Of a stretch of DNA of 34,256 bases, positions 7,837-16,125 are shown in pieces. Source of the DNA: Nitrospirota bacterium. Its GTDB lineage: Bacteria; Nitrospirota; Nitrospiria; Nitrospirales; Nitrospiraceae. The stretch lies in contig JAHRHE010000052.1 in the NCBI GenBank assembly GCA_020027965.1, positions 1 to 34,256 on the forward strand, read 5' to 3'. Within the stretch, counting starts at the first letter, position 1. Each line of letters opens with the position of its first letter. The position numbers were made by a program, and so were the translations under genes. Under the pieces are notes generated by a model. The model had not been told where the DNA came from. It made no database searches and saw only the letters and a program-made list of their open reading frames with translations.

Positions 7837-8997
7837 CTAAAAGGCTTTCACGTAGGCGAGATACGCGTCATAGTTCCGCTTCATTTCCTCGACACTGTCG
7901 CCACCGAATTTCTCGATCAGGGCATTGGCCATTTCAAACGCGACCACCGCCTCGCCGACGACGCCGGCCGCCGGGACCGTGCAAATGTCCGACCGCTCAA
8001 CCGTGGCATCGAAGGGCTCTTTGGTCTCGATGTCCACGCTCTGCTTGGGGCTGTACAGGGTAGAGATAGGCTTCATGGCCACCCGCAGGACGATAGGTTC
8101 ACCATTGCTGATCCCCCCTTCGAGCCCGCCGGCATTATTGGTTTTTCGGATGAACCCCCGGCCGCCCTGCTCGTAGTAGATGTCGTCATGCACCTCGGAC
8201 CCGAACCGGCGGGCCGCCTCGAACCCCATCCCGATCTCGACCCCTTTCATTGCCTGGATGCTCATGGCAGCCATCGCCAGTCTGGCGCCCAGCCGGCGGT
8301 CCCACTGGGCATAGCTGCCCAGCCCGATCGGCGGGTTGATGACGACCACCTCGAAGACCCCGCCGAGCGTATCGCCGCGATGCTTGGCGGTCCTGATCTG
8401 CTCGACCATCCGGGCGCCCGCCTCGGGGTCCGGAGAACGCACGTCCGACCCCTCCGCACGCTCGAAGGCGACGATCGGATCCTCGCAGCGTCTGGCAGCC
8501 ACCCCCCCGATCTCGGTGGTGTAACTGAGCACACGCATGTCGAACTGTGCCAGCAAGGCTTTCGCCACGGAGCCCACCGCGACGCGGATGGCGGTTTCCC
8601 GTGCGCTGGCCTTTTCCAGCACGTTCCGGATGTCACGATGGGCATACTTGATGGCCCCGACCAGGTCCGCATGGCCGGGCCGAGGGCGGGTCACCACTTT
8701 TTCTGGCGGCACCCCTCCAGGTTCGACGGCCATCACGTCTTTCCAGTTCTCCCAGTCCTTGTTCCTGATCATCAGCCCGATGGGGTTTCCGAGCGTCTTG
8801 CCTTTCCGGACCCCACAGACGAACTCGACCCGATCTTCTTCCACACGCATACGCCCGCCCCGGCCGTAGCCTTTTTGGCGGCGGGCCAGATCCTGATTCA
8901 CCCAATCGGAAGTCAGCGGGAGACCGGCCGGGACCCCCTCGAGGATCGCCAAGAGGCATTGGCCGTGCGATTCGCCGGCGTTCAGGTACCGCAGCAT
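7837..8997 (-). CDS. aroC: Chorismate synthase
   Basis: Last shikimate-pathway step: converts EPSP to chorismate using reduced FMN. It has 386 residues. Family signatures are present in order: GESHGQ near the N-terminus, [30 protein letters not shown] (FMN and substrate site), GGVFEVVV, and [21 protein letters not shown]. The C-terminal part [32 protein letters not shown] is also typical. The ATG at 8997 fits the family N-terminus [12 protein letters not shown], but the bases before it are pyrimidine-rich with no ribosome site. The gene sits downstream of pilQ (126-bp gap, nothing notable) and upstream of aroB. Confidence 0.97.
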   Translation of the reverse strand: MLRYLNAGESHGQCLLAILEGVPAGLPLTSDWVNQDLARRQKGYGRGGRMRVEEDRVEFVCGVRKGKTLGNPIGLMIRNKDWENWKDVMAVEPGGVPPEKVVTRPRPGHADLVGAIKYAHRDIRNVLEKASARETAIRVAVGSVAKALLAQFDMRVLSYTTEIGGVAARRCEDPIVAFERAEGSDVRSPDPEAGARMVEQIRTAKHRGDTLGGVFEVVVINPPIGLGSYAQWDRRLGARLAMAAMSIQAMKGVEIGMGFEAARRFGSEVHDDIYYEQGGRGFIRKTNNAGGLEGGISNGEPIVLRVAMKPISTLYSPKQSVDIETKEPFDATVERSDICTVPAAGVVGEAVVAFEMANALIEKFGGDSVEEMKRNYDAYLAYVKAF

Positions 8998-9123
8998 GAG
9001 AGGCGTGTGTGTCGGGGGCTCGTGCCGTTCTCAACCGACTGTGACCGTTCCGTGTACCTCATGTCCTTCCGTTGCCGAGGCCACGACACTCACGGACACT
9101 GACCACAGATGGTTGGTCCGGCA

Positions 9124-11439
9124 CTAGCTCTTCACCACGTTGGGCGTCAGGAAGATCAGCAGTTCCTGCTTTGCGACGGTTTCCGTCTTGCTCTTGAACA
9201 GCCAGCCCAGAACCGGAATGCGGGAGAGGTACGGAATCCCGGCCACGTTGTTGATCTGGGAATCGACGAAGATGCCGCCGATCACCATCGTCTCCCCGTC
9301 ACGAACCATGACCTGGGTCGTGGCCTCTCGCTTATCGATGCTGGGGCCGGCCGGATTGCTGCGGGCACCGACCGCGTTTCGGGTGGTCCTGACTTTCAAC
9401 AGCACCTGTTTGAACTTTTCGTTCGGATCACGCGAGGTGATCTGGGGCGTCACCTGGAGCGTCAGGTTGGCGTCCACGAAGGTGGTCTGGGTGCCCTGGA
9501 GCGACGTAGTCTGGAACGGAATCGACTCGCCCTGCTCGATTTTGGCCTCTCGTTTATCGAGGGTGGTAATCTTCGGGGCCGCAATGACCCGCGTGAGGCC
9601 CAGCAACTCACCCGCGGAGATCCGCATGTCCAGCAAGGCCCCGTTGCCGTCCGTCCGCCCGATGGTGATCCCGGCGGCCGGGGTGATGATGCCGGCGACC
9701 GCCGCGGGCAGGTTCACGAGAAAATCCGACGTCTGGGCTCCGAACGCCCCGGTATTCCCGCTACGGAAATTGAACACCCCGTTCGCCGGGCTGAGCGTTT
9801 GCAGGTTCTGCACGCCCCACTGGATCCCCAGGGACCGCGCGTAGGAAGTGTCGGCCTGGACGATCCGTGCTTCGATCTGAACCTGAGGCGCACCCAGATC
9901 CAGCTCGCGCACCAGTTTCTTGAATTGGACCAGCTTGCTTTCCGTGTCTTGCACCACCAGCGCGTTGCTCGCGGCATTGAAGTTCAGTTGTCCGCGCGGG
10001 CTCAAGTATTGCCTGAGCGTGGTCTGGATCGCCTGGGCCTCGACGTTTTGGACATAAATCACGTCGGTCACCAGGTCTTCGGCCTTGATCCTGGAATCCT
10101 TGACCTTCGCCTCCTCGTCCTGCTGCCGGGCGATATTGGTGAGCGTGTCAATCCAGACGATGTTCCCTTCCTTGATCATGCCCAAGTTGTTCATCTTGAG
10201 CAGCATGTCCAGGGCCTGGTCCCAGGGCACGCTCACCAGCTTCAGGGTGACTTTCGCCTTCACTCCTTCCCCGACTACGATATTGAATCCGCTGACCTCA
10301 GCGATGAGCCGGAGCACGTTGGTGATATCCGCTTGCTGGAAGTCCAGGGAGATTCGCCGTCCCACGTACTTGGACTGAGTCGGTTCCTCAGGCTCGGCGA
10401 CCCCCTTGGCCTCGGGCGCCATCTGCGCCAAACGCGGCCTAGACTCGATCATCGCCAGCCGCTCCGGGAACGGCACGCGGCCCGGGGAAGCCACCCGGAC
10501 GCGCCCCTGAGCCTGACCGGCGTCCGCCCGGTCGGCCTCTCGGACCTCCGCCCGTTTCTGTGGACTGCGGGCTCGGTCGGCCTCACCCACCGCGCTGAGC
10601 TTGACAGCCAGATGATCGGGCCCGGACTCCACCACATAGGTCGCCGGTTGAGGCAGGTCAAACACGAGGCGGATCTTTTCGCTATGGTGGCCGATCCTGA
10701 TCTGCTTGAGGACTGGATGGTCGACGGGCAGCACCGGAAGGCGCATGGGTGAGACCACGCGGGGGAGATCCACAACCAGGCGGTCCTGGTTCAGCAGCTT
10801 GACGTCATAGGTGAAGGGTCCGTCACCGAAAATGAGCACGGTCGCCTCACCCAAACCCCGCTGAATCTCGACCTTGGTCATGGACCGAGCGGCACCGCTG
10901 GCCTCTGCAGAGCCTGCCCCCGGCGCGGCTGGCACCTCCTGCGGACTCGACTGGGCGGCGCCCTCCTGGGAGGCGGTCCGGTTCATCTCCGTTTCGGTCC
11001 GCCCGGCCTGGGCCTGACCTTTGGGAAAATCGATGAACAAGCGCGTGCCGTCTCTCCGGACTTCTGGGCGGACCGAGGCCGACAACTTGAACAGGAGCTG
11101 CACGCCCGCCCGTGGCTTGGAGACTTCCGTCGGAATGACCTGGACCAGGGGCGGCTTATTGACATTCGTCGTCTGCAACGCGCTTCCCTTGGACAGACCG
11201 GGCAGATCAACGGTCACGCTCGCAGGATCGATGCTCGAGGACAGGGAATAGGTCAAGGGGCGCCCCACGTCCACTTCCACTCGAAGGCGATCAGCGAGGT
11301 CTGTCACGCCGACGCGCTCCAGAGGCCTGGTCTCCCCGAGGGAGGTCGGACTCTCCGGCGGAAGGTGCACGCAGGAGACGAGACTCTGCAACACGATGAC
11401 CATCACGAATTTGCTGGCGTGGGGGTGTGTCGGGCTCAT
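9124..11439 (-). CDS. pilQ: Type IV pilus secretin PilQ
   Basis: Outer-membrane secretin that lets the pilus cross the outer membrane, 771 residues. A signal sequence ends in the lipobox LVSC with Cys23, so it is probably a lipoprotein. Two AMIN domains that bind peptidoglycan follow (about 40-140 and 190-280), separated by a Gln/Ala/Pro-rich linker. Next come the STN/N0 domain (RRISLDFQQADITNVLRLIAEVSGFNIVV), an N1-type domain (VIYVQNVEAQAIQTTLRQYL) and the secretin core, which ends KQELLIFLTPNVV. Its ATG overlaps the pilP stop as ATGA. It is the last gene of the pil operon. Confidence 0.95.
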   Translation of the reverse strand: MSPTHPHASKFVMVIVLQSLVSCVHLPPESPTSLGETRPLERVGVTDLADRLRVEVDVGRPLTYSLSSSIDPASVTVDLPGLSKGSALQTTNVNKPPLVQVIPTEVSKPRAGVQLLFKLSASVRPEVRRDGTRLFIDFPKGQAQAGRTETEMNRTASQEGAAQSSPQEVPAAPGAGSAEASGAARSMTKVEIQRGLGEATVLIFGDGPFTYDVKLLNQDRLVVDLPRVVSPMRLPVLPVDHPVLKQIRIGHHSEKIRLVFDLPQPATYVVESGPDHLAVKLSAVGEADRARSPQKRAEVREADRADAGQAQGRVRVASPGRVPFPERLAMIESRPRLAQMAPEAKGVAEPEEPTQSKYVGRRISLDFQQADITNVLRLIAEVSGFNIVVGEGVKAKVTLKLVSVPWDQALDMLLKMNNLGMIKEGNIVWIDTLTNIARQQDEEAKVKDSRIKAEDLVTDVIYVQNVEAQAIQTTLRQYLSPRGQLNFNAASNALVVQDTESKLVQFKKLVRELDLGAPQVQIEARIVQADTSYARSLGIQWGVQNLQTLSPANGVFNFRSGNTGAFGAQTSDFLVNLPAAVAGIITPAAGITIGRTDGNGALLDMRISAGELLGLTRVIAAPKITTLDKREAKIEQGESIPFQTTSLQGTQTTFVDANLTLQVTPQITSRDPNEKFKQVLLKVRTTRNAVGARSNPAGPSIDKREATTQVMVRDGETMVIGGIFVDSQINNVAGIPYLSRIPVLGWLFKSKTETVAKQELLIFLTPNVVKS

Positions 11440-12062
11440 TCTGTGCTCTCTTTCTCTCGCAGGCGCTTCAGGTACTCCCGCACCTGCTTCTGGCCGTACA
11501 CGTCGACGAACTGTTCCTCGACGGTGACGGCTGATTCGGTGATCGAGGTGACGATGCCATTGTTCGGGCCCATTTTGGTTCCCTTCCGCACCGCGTAACC
11601 TTTACCGTCTGGAGTCTGCACCATCGCCGTGTAGCCGAACCCTCCCCAGATGATGCCGATCAACGTGAGTTCGGTCAGACTGACGCGCTGGAGGGGCGGC
11701 AGGCTCGGATCATCCAATCTTGCCCGCTGTCCATCCAAGGTGATCGCTTCGAATGGATCCCTCCTGGCTGAGGGGTCATAGTGGTACAACGGCGGCCCGG
11801 GCGGCTCATTTCCAACTGCTGGGACAGGCGCAGCGGTTGCAGGCGGAGCGACCGGGGGCACACCGACCGGTTGCGGCGGAACGGCCTGCCCGGGGGCCGC
11901 GCTGCTCGCACCACCAGGCGGACTGGGCGCAGGCGTGGGTGCCACCTGGGCTGGCGGAAGGCGTTGCCAGGCGAATCCCTCACCTTGATCGAAGCCGAAC
12001 ACTCCGATCACACAGACGAGGAGTACCCCCCCCAGCCCTGCTCGCCAACCCCGACGCTCCAC
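11436..12062 (-). CDS. pilP: Pilus assembly protein PilP
   Basis: PilP links the inner-membrane PilMNO complex to the PilQ secretin in the periplasm. It has 208 residues. An N-terminal hydrophobic segment (about 10-24) precedes a long Pro/Ala-rich spacer (about 35-90) and the beta domain. That domain has DPSARRDPFEA, LTELTLIGIIWG and a TPDGKGYAVRKGTKMGPNNGIV motif, the PilP hallmark. Most PilP proteins are lipoproteins; here the Cys in LLVC follows Val, a poor lipobox, so anchoring may be by an uncleaved helix. The start is GTG at 12062 after GGAGG. It overlaps pilQ by 4 bp. Confidence 0.92.
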   Translation of the reverse strand: MERRGWRAGLGGVLLVCVIGVFGFDQGEGFAWQRLPPAQVAPTPAPSPPGGASSAAPGQAVPPQPVGVPPVAPPATAAPVPAVGNEPPGPPLYHYDPSARRDPFEAITLDGQRARLDDPSLPPLQRVSLTELTLIGIIWGGFGYTAMVQTPDGKGYAVRKGTKMGPNNGIVTSITESAVTVEEQFVDVYGQKQVREYLKRLREKESTE

Positions 12063-12124
12063 TGACTCCCTCCAGAGTTCCCGGCGTGCGACTCGCAGAC
12101 CGCCAGCGCCGTTCGTGTCCGCCC

Positions 12125-12715
12125 CTACGGCTTGGTCGCGGTAGGGGCGACGAACGCGGTCAAGTCGAATTGGGTTTGAATCACGACATGGTCCCGCTCG
12201 ACTTTGGCCGCACCCATCCGCAAATCGGAGACATTAATGATCCGCGGCAGCTTACTGATTCGATCAAAAAACAAGGCGGCCGTATGATACCCTCCCGTCA
12301 CTTCCACACTGACCGGCATCCGGATAAAGAGCTTCGACGGGTCCTCCGCCATCGTCCCCGGCTTCCAGAGCTTGATGTCCAGTCCGAGGCGGATGCCGAG
12401 GTCCGACAGTTGTTTCAGGAGCATGACCGCTTCGCCCTCGGGCGGGAGGCGTTCCTTCTTCTTTTCCAGCTCCAGCTCGAGCTGTTTTTTCGCCGCGATC
12501 AACTCATCCAGATGTGCGACCTTGATGGTCAAGGTCTGGATTTCCGTGTCCAGCCGGCCGATTTCGACCCCAAGGTTTGTGATAACGAGGTTCTTGGGCT
12601 CCATCACGTAATAGTAAAAGCCCGCGATAATCCCCCCTACAAGGATACCCAGCAGCGCGTACTTCTGCGCCGGCGGAATGTTCCGAAGCGAGTCGAAATT
12701 TAACCCTAGTTCCAT
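12125..12715 (-). CDS. pilO: Pilus assembly protein PilO
   Basis: Inner-membrane bitopic protein of 196 residues that pairs with PilN. It has a short cytoplasmic N-terminus, one transmembrane helix (about 22-40, YALLGILVGGIIAGFYYYV), a coiled coil (about 50-95, rich in Glu and Lys, KKQLELELEKKKERLP) and a small ferredoxin-like periplasmic domain (VSVEVTGGYHTAALFFDRISKLPRIINVSDLRM). These are typical PilO features. The ATG is 1 nt after the pilN stop, indicating coupled translation. Confidence 0.93.
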   Translation of the reverse strand: MELGLNFDSLRNIPPAQKYALLGILVGGIIAGFYYYVMEPKNLVITNLGVEIGRLDTEIQTLTIKVAHLDELIAAKKQLELELEKKKERLPPEGEAVMLLKQLSDLGIRLGLDIKLWKPGTMAEDPSKLFIRMPVSVEVTGGYHTAALFFDRISKLPRIINVSDLRMGAAKVERDHVVIQTQFDLTAFVAPTATKP

Positions 12716-12716
12716 A

Positions 12717-13268
12717 TCACCCCTTCAACCGCAACGCCAGCCTGAACTGGTAGACAATGAGCCTGGCCTCAGGTGCTTGACGGCTCTCCTGCAACTGGAT
12801 GCTGCTGAAATAGTCAGTCCGCCGGAGGTTATTCACGAACTCCACCACATCGTCGTTCGTCAGCGCGCGGCCTTCCAGTTCTATCTCGCTACCCTTCACG
12901 CCCAGTCGGACGATCCAGAGCTTGAGAGGCTCCAGACTCCGGCTCACGTAGTCCAAGACCATGACCGGGCCGGTTCGGGCTTTCTCCAACTGATCGATGA
13001 TGCGACTCTTATCCTCCAGCTCCTTCTTTTTCTTCTCGAATTCCTCGACCTGCTTGACCTTTTCCTTCAGCGAAGCCACCTGCTTTTGCTTATCCAACCT
13101 CTGCCCTTCCAGACTCTCGATCTCGCTGTCCAGGACAGAAGAGTAATACAGGCACCCCCCCAGGGTCAGGACGATGAGACCGATCCCGATGAAGGCCTCG
13201 TTCCGTCCATCCTGCCTCGCCTTGGGGGCCCTGCGCTCCGGCCCAGGGAGAAGGTTAATGCGTATCAT
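12717..13268 (-). CDS. pilN: Pilus assembly protein PilN
   Basis: Inner-membrane partner of PilO and PilM, 183 residues. The N-terminal INLLPG motif (residues 4-9), which docks into the PilM groove, is intact. One transmembrane helix (about 28-44), a Lys/Glu-rich coiled coil (about 48-95) and a periplasmic domain with the typical VKGSEIELEGRALTNDDVVEFVNNL pattern follow. Its ATG overlaps the pilM stop in ATGA and it is followed 1 nt later by pilO. Confidence 0.94.
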   Translation of the reverse strand: MIRINLLPGPERRAPKARQDGRNEAFIGIGLIVLTLGGCLYYSSVLDSEIESLEGQRLDKQKQVASLKEKVKQVEEFEKKKKELEDKSRIIDQLEKARTGPVMVLDYVSRSLEPLKLWIVRLGVKGSEIELEGRALTNDDVVEFVNNLRRTDYFSSIQLQESRQAPEARLIVYQFRLALRLKG

Positions 13269-14353
13269 TTGTCACCAACAGTTCTCAGAGCCAGTCCGAC
13301 CCCGACGGCGGCCACCGGCGCCAGGTCGGCCAGGCTCCCCTGGTCAAAGTCACAGGAAGCGGTCTCCACCTGATTAAAGGGATTGGCGATCTCCACCTTG
13401 ACCCCCATGCGGTCGCTCAACTGCTGGACCAACCCCGTCACCTTGGCACAGCCTCCGCACATGATGATCCGCTCGATCTCGCCGTCAGTGTAGGTGGACT
13501 TGAAGTAATCGATTGAGCGGGCAATCTCTGAGGACACCTCGGCGTTCACGCTCTCGATCACACTGTTGACCGAGTCCGCATCCAGAGCCCCATGGCGCCC
13601 CCCTTTCTTGGCTGCTTCCGCTTCGTCATAGGGCACGCCCAATTCTCTTTGAATCGCCTCCGTATAACGGTTGCCGCCGACGGAGATGTCCCGCGTAAAC
13701 ACGGAGGTTCCGCCTTTGACAATATTGACGTTCATGACACTGGCACCGAGATTGACGAGCGTCGTGATCTCATCGGGGCCCATCCGGTAATTGATGTCAT
13801 ACATGTTTTCGATCGCAAAGGCATCCACATCAAGAACCGCCGGCGTAAGACCCGCTCCCTTGACCAACTCGGTCAACTCATTCACTTTATCCTTCTTGGC
13901 CGCCACCAGAAGGACGGACATCTGGGGCTGTCCGTCCTCAGACTGTTCGATGGCGTTGAGAATGTGGAAGTCCAGGTTGACCTCATTGATGTCAAAGGGG
14001 ATGTACTGTTCGGCGGCCAATTTGACCTGGCCTTCCACCTCATCCTCAGGCATCGGAGGAAGGTTGATCTTCTTCACGATGACGGAGTGCCCCGAGATCG
14101 ACATCGCCACGTTCTTCAGCTTGACGTTGCTTTCACGAATGAGCTCCTTGATGGCCGACACGACTCGCCCCGCATCCATGACCGTGCCATCCACGATCAC
14201 CTCGGGTTCCAAGATCTGCATCCCGAATTTCTGCAACGAATAGCGACCCTTGGATTCCTTCATCTGAACCAGTTTGATGGCGCTGGATCCGATGTCGAGA
14301 CCCAGAAGCTGCCCTTTCCCGCCGAACAGAGAGCCAAAATCCAGATTCAGCAT
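13265..14353 (-). CDS. pilM: Pilus assembly ATPase-fold protein PilM
   Basis: Cytoplasmic actin-like protein that binds the PilN tail, 362 residues. The phosphate-1 motif LGLDIGSSAIKLVQ (about 18-31) and the GGNRYTEAIQRELGVPYDEAEAAKKG block are typical of PilM. So are the adenosine-side IIMCGGCAKVTGL and the end LAPVAAVGVGLALR. GGGGAG lies at good spacing before the ATG. It is the first structural gene of the pil operon, 36 bp downstream of the MerR-type gene. Confidence 0.95.
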   Translation of the reverse strand: MLNLDFGSLFGGKGQLLGLDIGSSAIKLVQMKESKGRYSLQKFGMQILEPEVIVDGTVMDAGRVVSAIKELIRESNVKLKNVAMSISGHSVIVKKINLPPMPEDEVEGQVKLAAEQYIPFDINEVNLDFHILNAIEQSEDGQPQMSVLLVAAKKDKVNELTELVKGAGLTPAVLDVDAFAIENMYDINYRMGPDEITTLVNLGASVMNVNIVKGGTSVFTRDISVGGNRYTEAIQRELGVPYDEAEAAKKGGRHGALDADSVNSVIESVNAEVSSEIARSIDYFKSTYTDGEIERIIMCGGCAKVTGLVQQLSDRMGVKVEIANPFNQVETASCDFDQGSLADLAPVAAVGVGLALRTVGDK

Positions 14354-14389
14354 CGGCGTTCTCCCCTCACTGTCGCTTCAAAATCCCCG

Positions 14390-14647
14390 TCAGGCAACCG
14401 TGCTGCGAGCTCGGATAATACGCTTGATTTCTTTGATGTTTCGAGGCGTATAGACCCGCCAGTTTCTCCAATCCCGAGGAGGCCCGGAGATGAGCCCCTC
14501 CCGTTCCCAGCGGAAGAGTGTGGCTCGTGACACATCAAATAGCTTACACACTTCAACCGTTTTGAAGCGCTTCTTCGAGTTGTTTTCCACACTCGTCACT
14601 CGGCCAGGGCCAAAAAGAGAAAACAGGACGCCTTTGCGCCTGTTCAT
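14390..14647 (-). CDS. Small MerR-type HTH regulator heading the pil operon
   Basis: An 85-residue protein with a single MerR-type winged helix-turn-helix: RFKTVEVCKLFDVSRATLFRWEREGLISGPPRDWRNWRVYTPRNIKEIKRII (about 27-78). There is no long dimerisation coiled coil and no cysteine metal site, so it resembles stand-alone MerR-HTH proteins rather than MerR sensors. Target and effector cannot be named. The ATG at 14647 lies only about 6 nt after the predicted transcription start, so the message would be nearly leaderless; a GTG start at residue 17 or 20 is possible. It is 36 bp upstream of pilM on the same strand, so autoregulation of the pil operon is likely. Confidence 0.82.
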   Translation of the reverse strand: MNRRKGVLFSLFGPGRVTSVENNSKKRFKTVEVCKLFDVSRATLFRWEREGLISGPPRDWRNWRVYTPRNIKEIKRIIRARSTVA

Positions 14648-14659
14648 CGCATGCGTGTA

Positions 14660-14687
14660 AGTATAGTCAATATATTATTCGTGTCAA
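14660..14687 (-). promoter_or_regulatory. Promoter of the MerR-pilMNOPQ operon
   Basis: TTGACA (14687-14682), a 16-bp AT-rich spacer and TATACT (14665-14660). The start is predicted near 14653, about 6 nt before the ATG. The short spacer containing an AATATATT palindrome would suit a MerR-type protein acting between the -35 and -10 boxes, but no long dyad is visible. Confidence 0.68.
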
Positions 14688-14784
14688 GCAAACCCCCATT
14701 TCGTGCAGAGCAGAATCACCTAGTTCGAATGGTGAGACGGGGTGACCCGACCAGACCTCCGGATGAGAAGGCCGGCAAGATCGC

Positions 14785-15654
14785 TCAGGAGGGTTTGTCG
14801 ATGTCGCGGTGGCGAAGGATGACCTCGCGGGCCGACCCGGCGAAGCTCTCCTTCAACCGGGTCCCTAGAGCCACGGAGCGGTGGCGACCACCAGTGCACC
14901 CGATGCCGATCGTGAGGTAACTGCGCCGCTCCTTTTCGAACCGCGGGATCAGAAACGTGAGCATCGTTTCCAGGTGCCCCAGGAAGGTCACGGCATCATG
15001 ATCGCTGAGGACGTACGCCTGTACACGTGGGTCAACACCCGTGAGAGGCTTCAATTCGGCCACAAAGTTGGGATTGCGCAAGAATCGGACGTCAAATAAC
15101 AGGTCCGCGTCATAGGGAACGCCGAACTTGAAGCCAAAGGTCAGGAGCGAGATGGTCATCCGGTGAGCCTGATCTGGCTGCAGATACTGGCGGGCGAGGA
15201 GATCCTTCAGTTCATGGACCGTGAGATCCGAGGTGTCGATGATTCGGTCGGCCCGGCGCTTGAGCTCTTCGAGACGCTCCCGTTCGACCCGAACGCCTTC
15301 CAGAACCGGTGCATGGGGAAGCAGCGGATGAGGTCGGCGCGATTCCGAGAACCGTCTGACGAGCACCTCATCCCTCGCTTCAAGGAACAGCAGATTCACG
15401 GGGTGGCCGAGGGATTTGAGACGGTCAAGGTTGCCGACAAAATCGGCGAAGAACCCGCGTTCCCGGATATCGATGCCCAGCGCCACATTCTTGACCTCTG
15501 CCCCGCGTTCAAGGCAGAGTTCGGCAAATTTCGGCAGCAGCGCCGGGGGAAGGTTATCGACGCAGAAAAACCCGAGATCTTCGAAGCACTTGATGGCGTG
15601 GGTCTTCCCCGAGCCGGAGAGGCCGCTGATGATGACCAGGTTGAGGGCCTGCAT
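14785..15654 (-). CDS. rapZ: RNase adapter / nucleotide-binding protein RapZ (YvcJ)
   Basis: A 289-residue P-loop protein. In enterobacteria RapZ binds glmZ-type small RNA and directs RNase E; elsewhere it is known only as a nucleotide-binding protein. Walker A is GLSGSGKT (11-18), followed by CVDNLPPALLP. The C-terminal domain carries the RapZ signature GCTGGRHRSV (252-261). The start is the ATG at 15654, with no convincing ribosome site; coupling to hpf is likely because the restored hpf frame ends 12 nt before it. It is the last gene of the lpt-rpoN-hpf cluster, and no ptsN lies between hpf and rapZ. Confidence 0.95.
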   Translation of the reverse strand: MQALNLVIISGLSGSGKTHAIKCFEDLGFFCVDNLPPALLPKFAELCLERGAEVKNVALGIDIRERGFFADFVGNLDRLKSLGHPVNLLFLEARDEVLVRRFSESRRPHPLLPHAPVLEGVRVERERLEELKRRADRIIDTSDLTVHELKDLLARQYLQPDQAHRMTISLLTFGFKFGVPYDADLLFDVRFLRNPNFVAELKPLTGVDPRVQAYVLSDHDAVTFLGHLETMLTFLIPRFEKERRSYLTIGIGCTGGRHRSVALGTRLKESFAGSAREVILRHRDIDKPS

Positions 15655-15666
15655 CAGGCGTCGGAA

Positions 15667-15768
15667 CTACTCAGTGTAAGGATCGATGACTTCGACACGC
15701 CCGTTGTCGAGCCGACGTGCGACCTGGACTCGCTTGGAGGCCGCATTCTGAAAGACACAGAGCGCCGA
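15667..15768 (-). pseudogene. Out-of-frame remnant of the long-HPF C-terminal domain
   Basis: In the frame shifted from hpf, the bases read SALCVFQNAASKRVQVARRL and then DNGRVEVIDPYTE, with a TAG at 15669-15667. This matches the end of the dimerisation domain of long HPF proteins (pattern VF-x-NA, a V-x-V pair, R-R, DG and a closing I-x-P). By hand count the third-position GC is higher in this frame (about 65%) than in the hpf frame over the same stretch (about 44%). It indicates an out-of-frame deletion, or a sequence or assembly error, near 15760-15775. Confidence 0.65.
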
Positions 15769-16021
15769 CCTGGCGGCTGATCTTATCGAACAATTGATCG
15801 ATCGAGGCGTACATCTCGTTGGTCGAGGCTCGACCCTGAATCGTCGCCCCGTTGAGACTCAGCGTCAATTCGGCAGTGTGTCGGTATTTTTCGACGTCCA
15901 GCACCACCTGCGCACCCTCAAGCTTGACGCCATACCGCTCCAGCCGTTTCATCCGAGTCTCGATATATCGCCTCAACGCTGCGCTCATTTCCATATGCCG
16001 ACCGGTAATCAACACCCGCAT
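15671..16021 (-). CDS. hpf: Ribosome hibernation promoting factor, C-terminus frame-disrupted
   Basis: The first ~84 residues are a normal HPF/YfiA domain (MRVLITGRHMEMSAALRRYIETRMKRLERYG, then TLSLNGATIQGRASTNEMYASIDQLFDKISRQ). This domain binds the 30S subunit and inactivates ribosomes in stationary phase. The ATG at 16021 is preceded by GGAG. After residue 84 the frame turns into unlikely sequence (GALCLSECGLQASPG...) and stops at 116. The next frame holds the end of a long-HPF C-terminal domain (separate entry). The gene therefore seems to derive from a long HPF that lost its linker and most of the second domain. A short HPF could still work. Confidence 0.88.
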   Translation of the reverse strand: MRVLITGRHMEMSAALRRYIETRMKRLERYGVKLEGAQVVLDVEKYRHTAELTLSLNGATIQGRASTNEMYASIDQLFDKISRQVGALCLSECGLQASPGRTSARQRACRSHRSLH

Positions 16022-16125
16022 GGCAGCTTCACTCCCGGCGGAAACAGCACCCCTACAACCTGGAGAGCGCGCGATTTGCCGCTCATCAGTGGAGGCTGTC
16101 CGGCTGTTTGCGACCTGCTGCTGAC

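Noticed and set aside
14717-14734. CACC-TTCGAA-GGTG dyad upstream of the MerR-pil promoter as an operator
   Set aside because: The half-sites are at unequal distance (3 and 1 nt) from the central TTCGAA, so the symmetry breaks. It could be chance.
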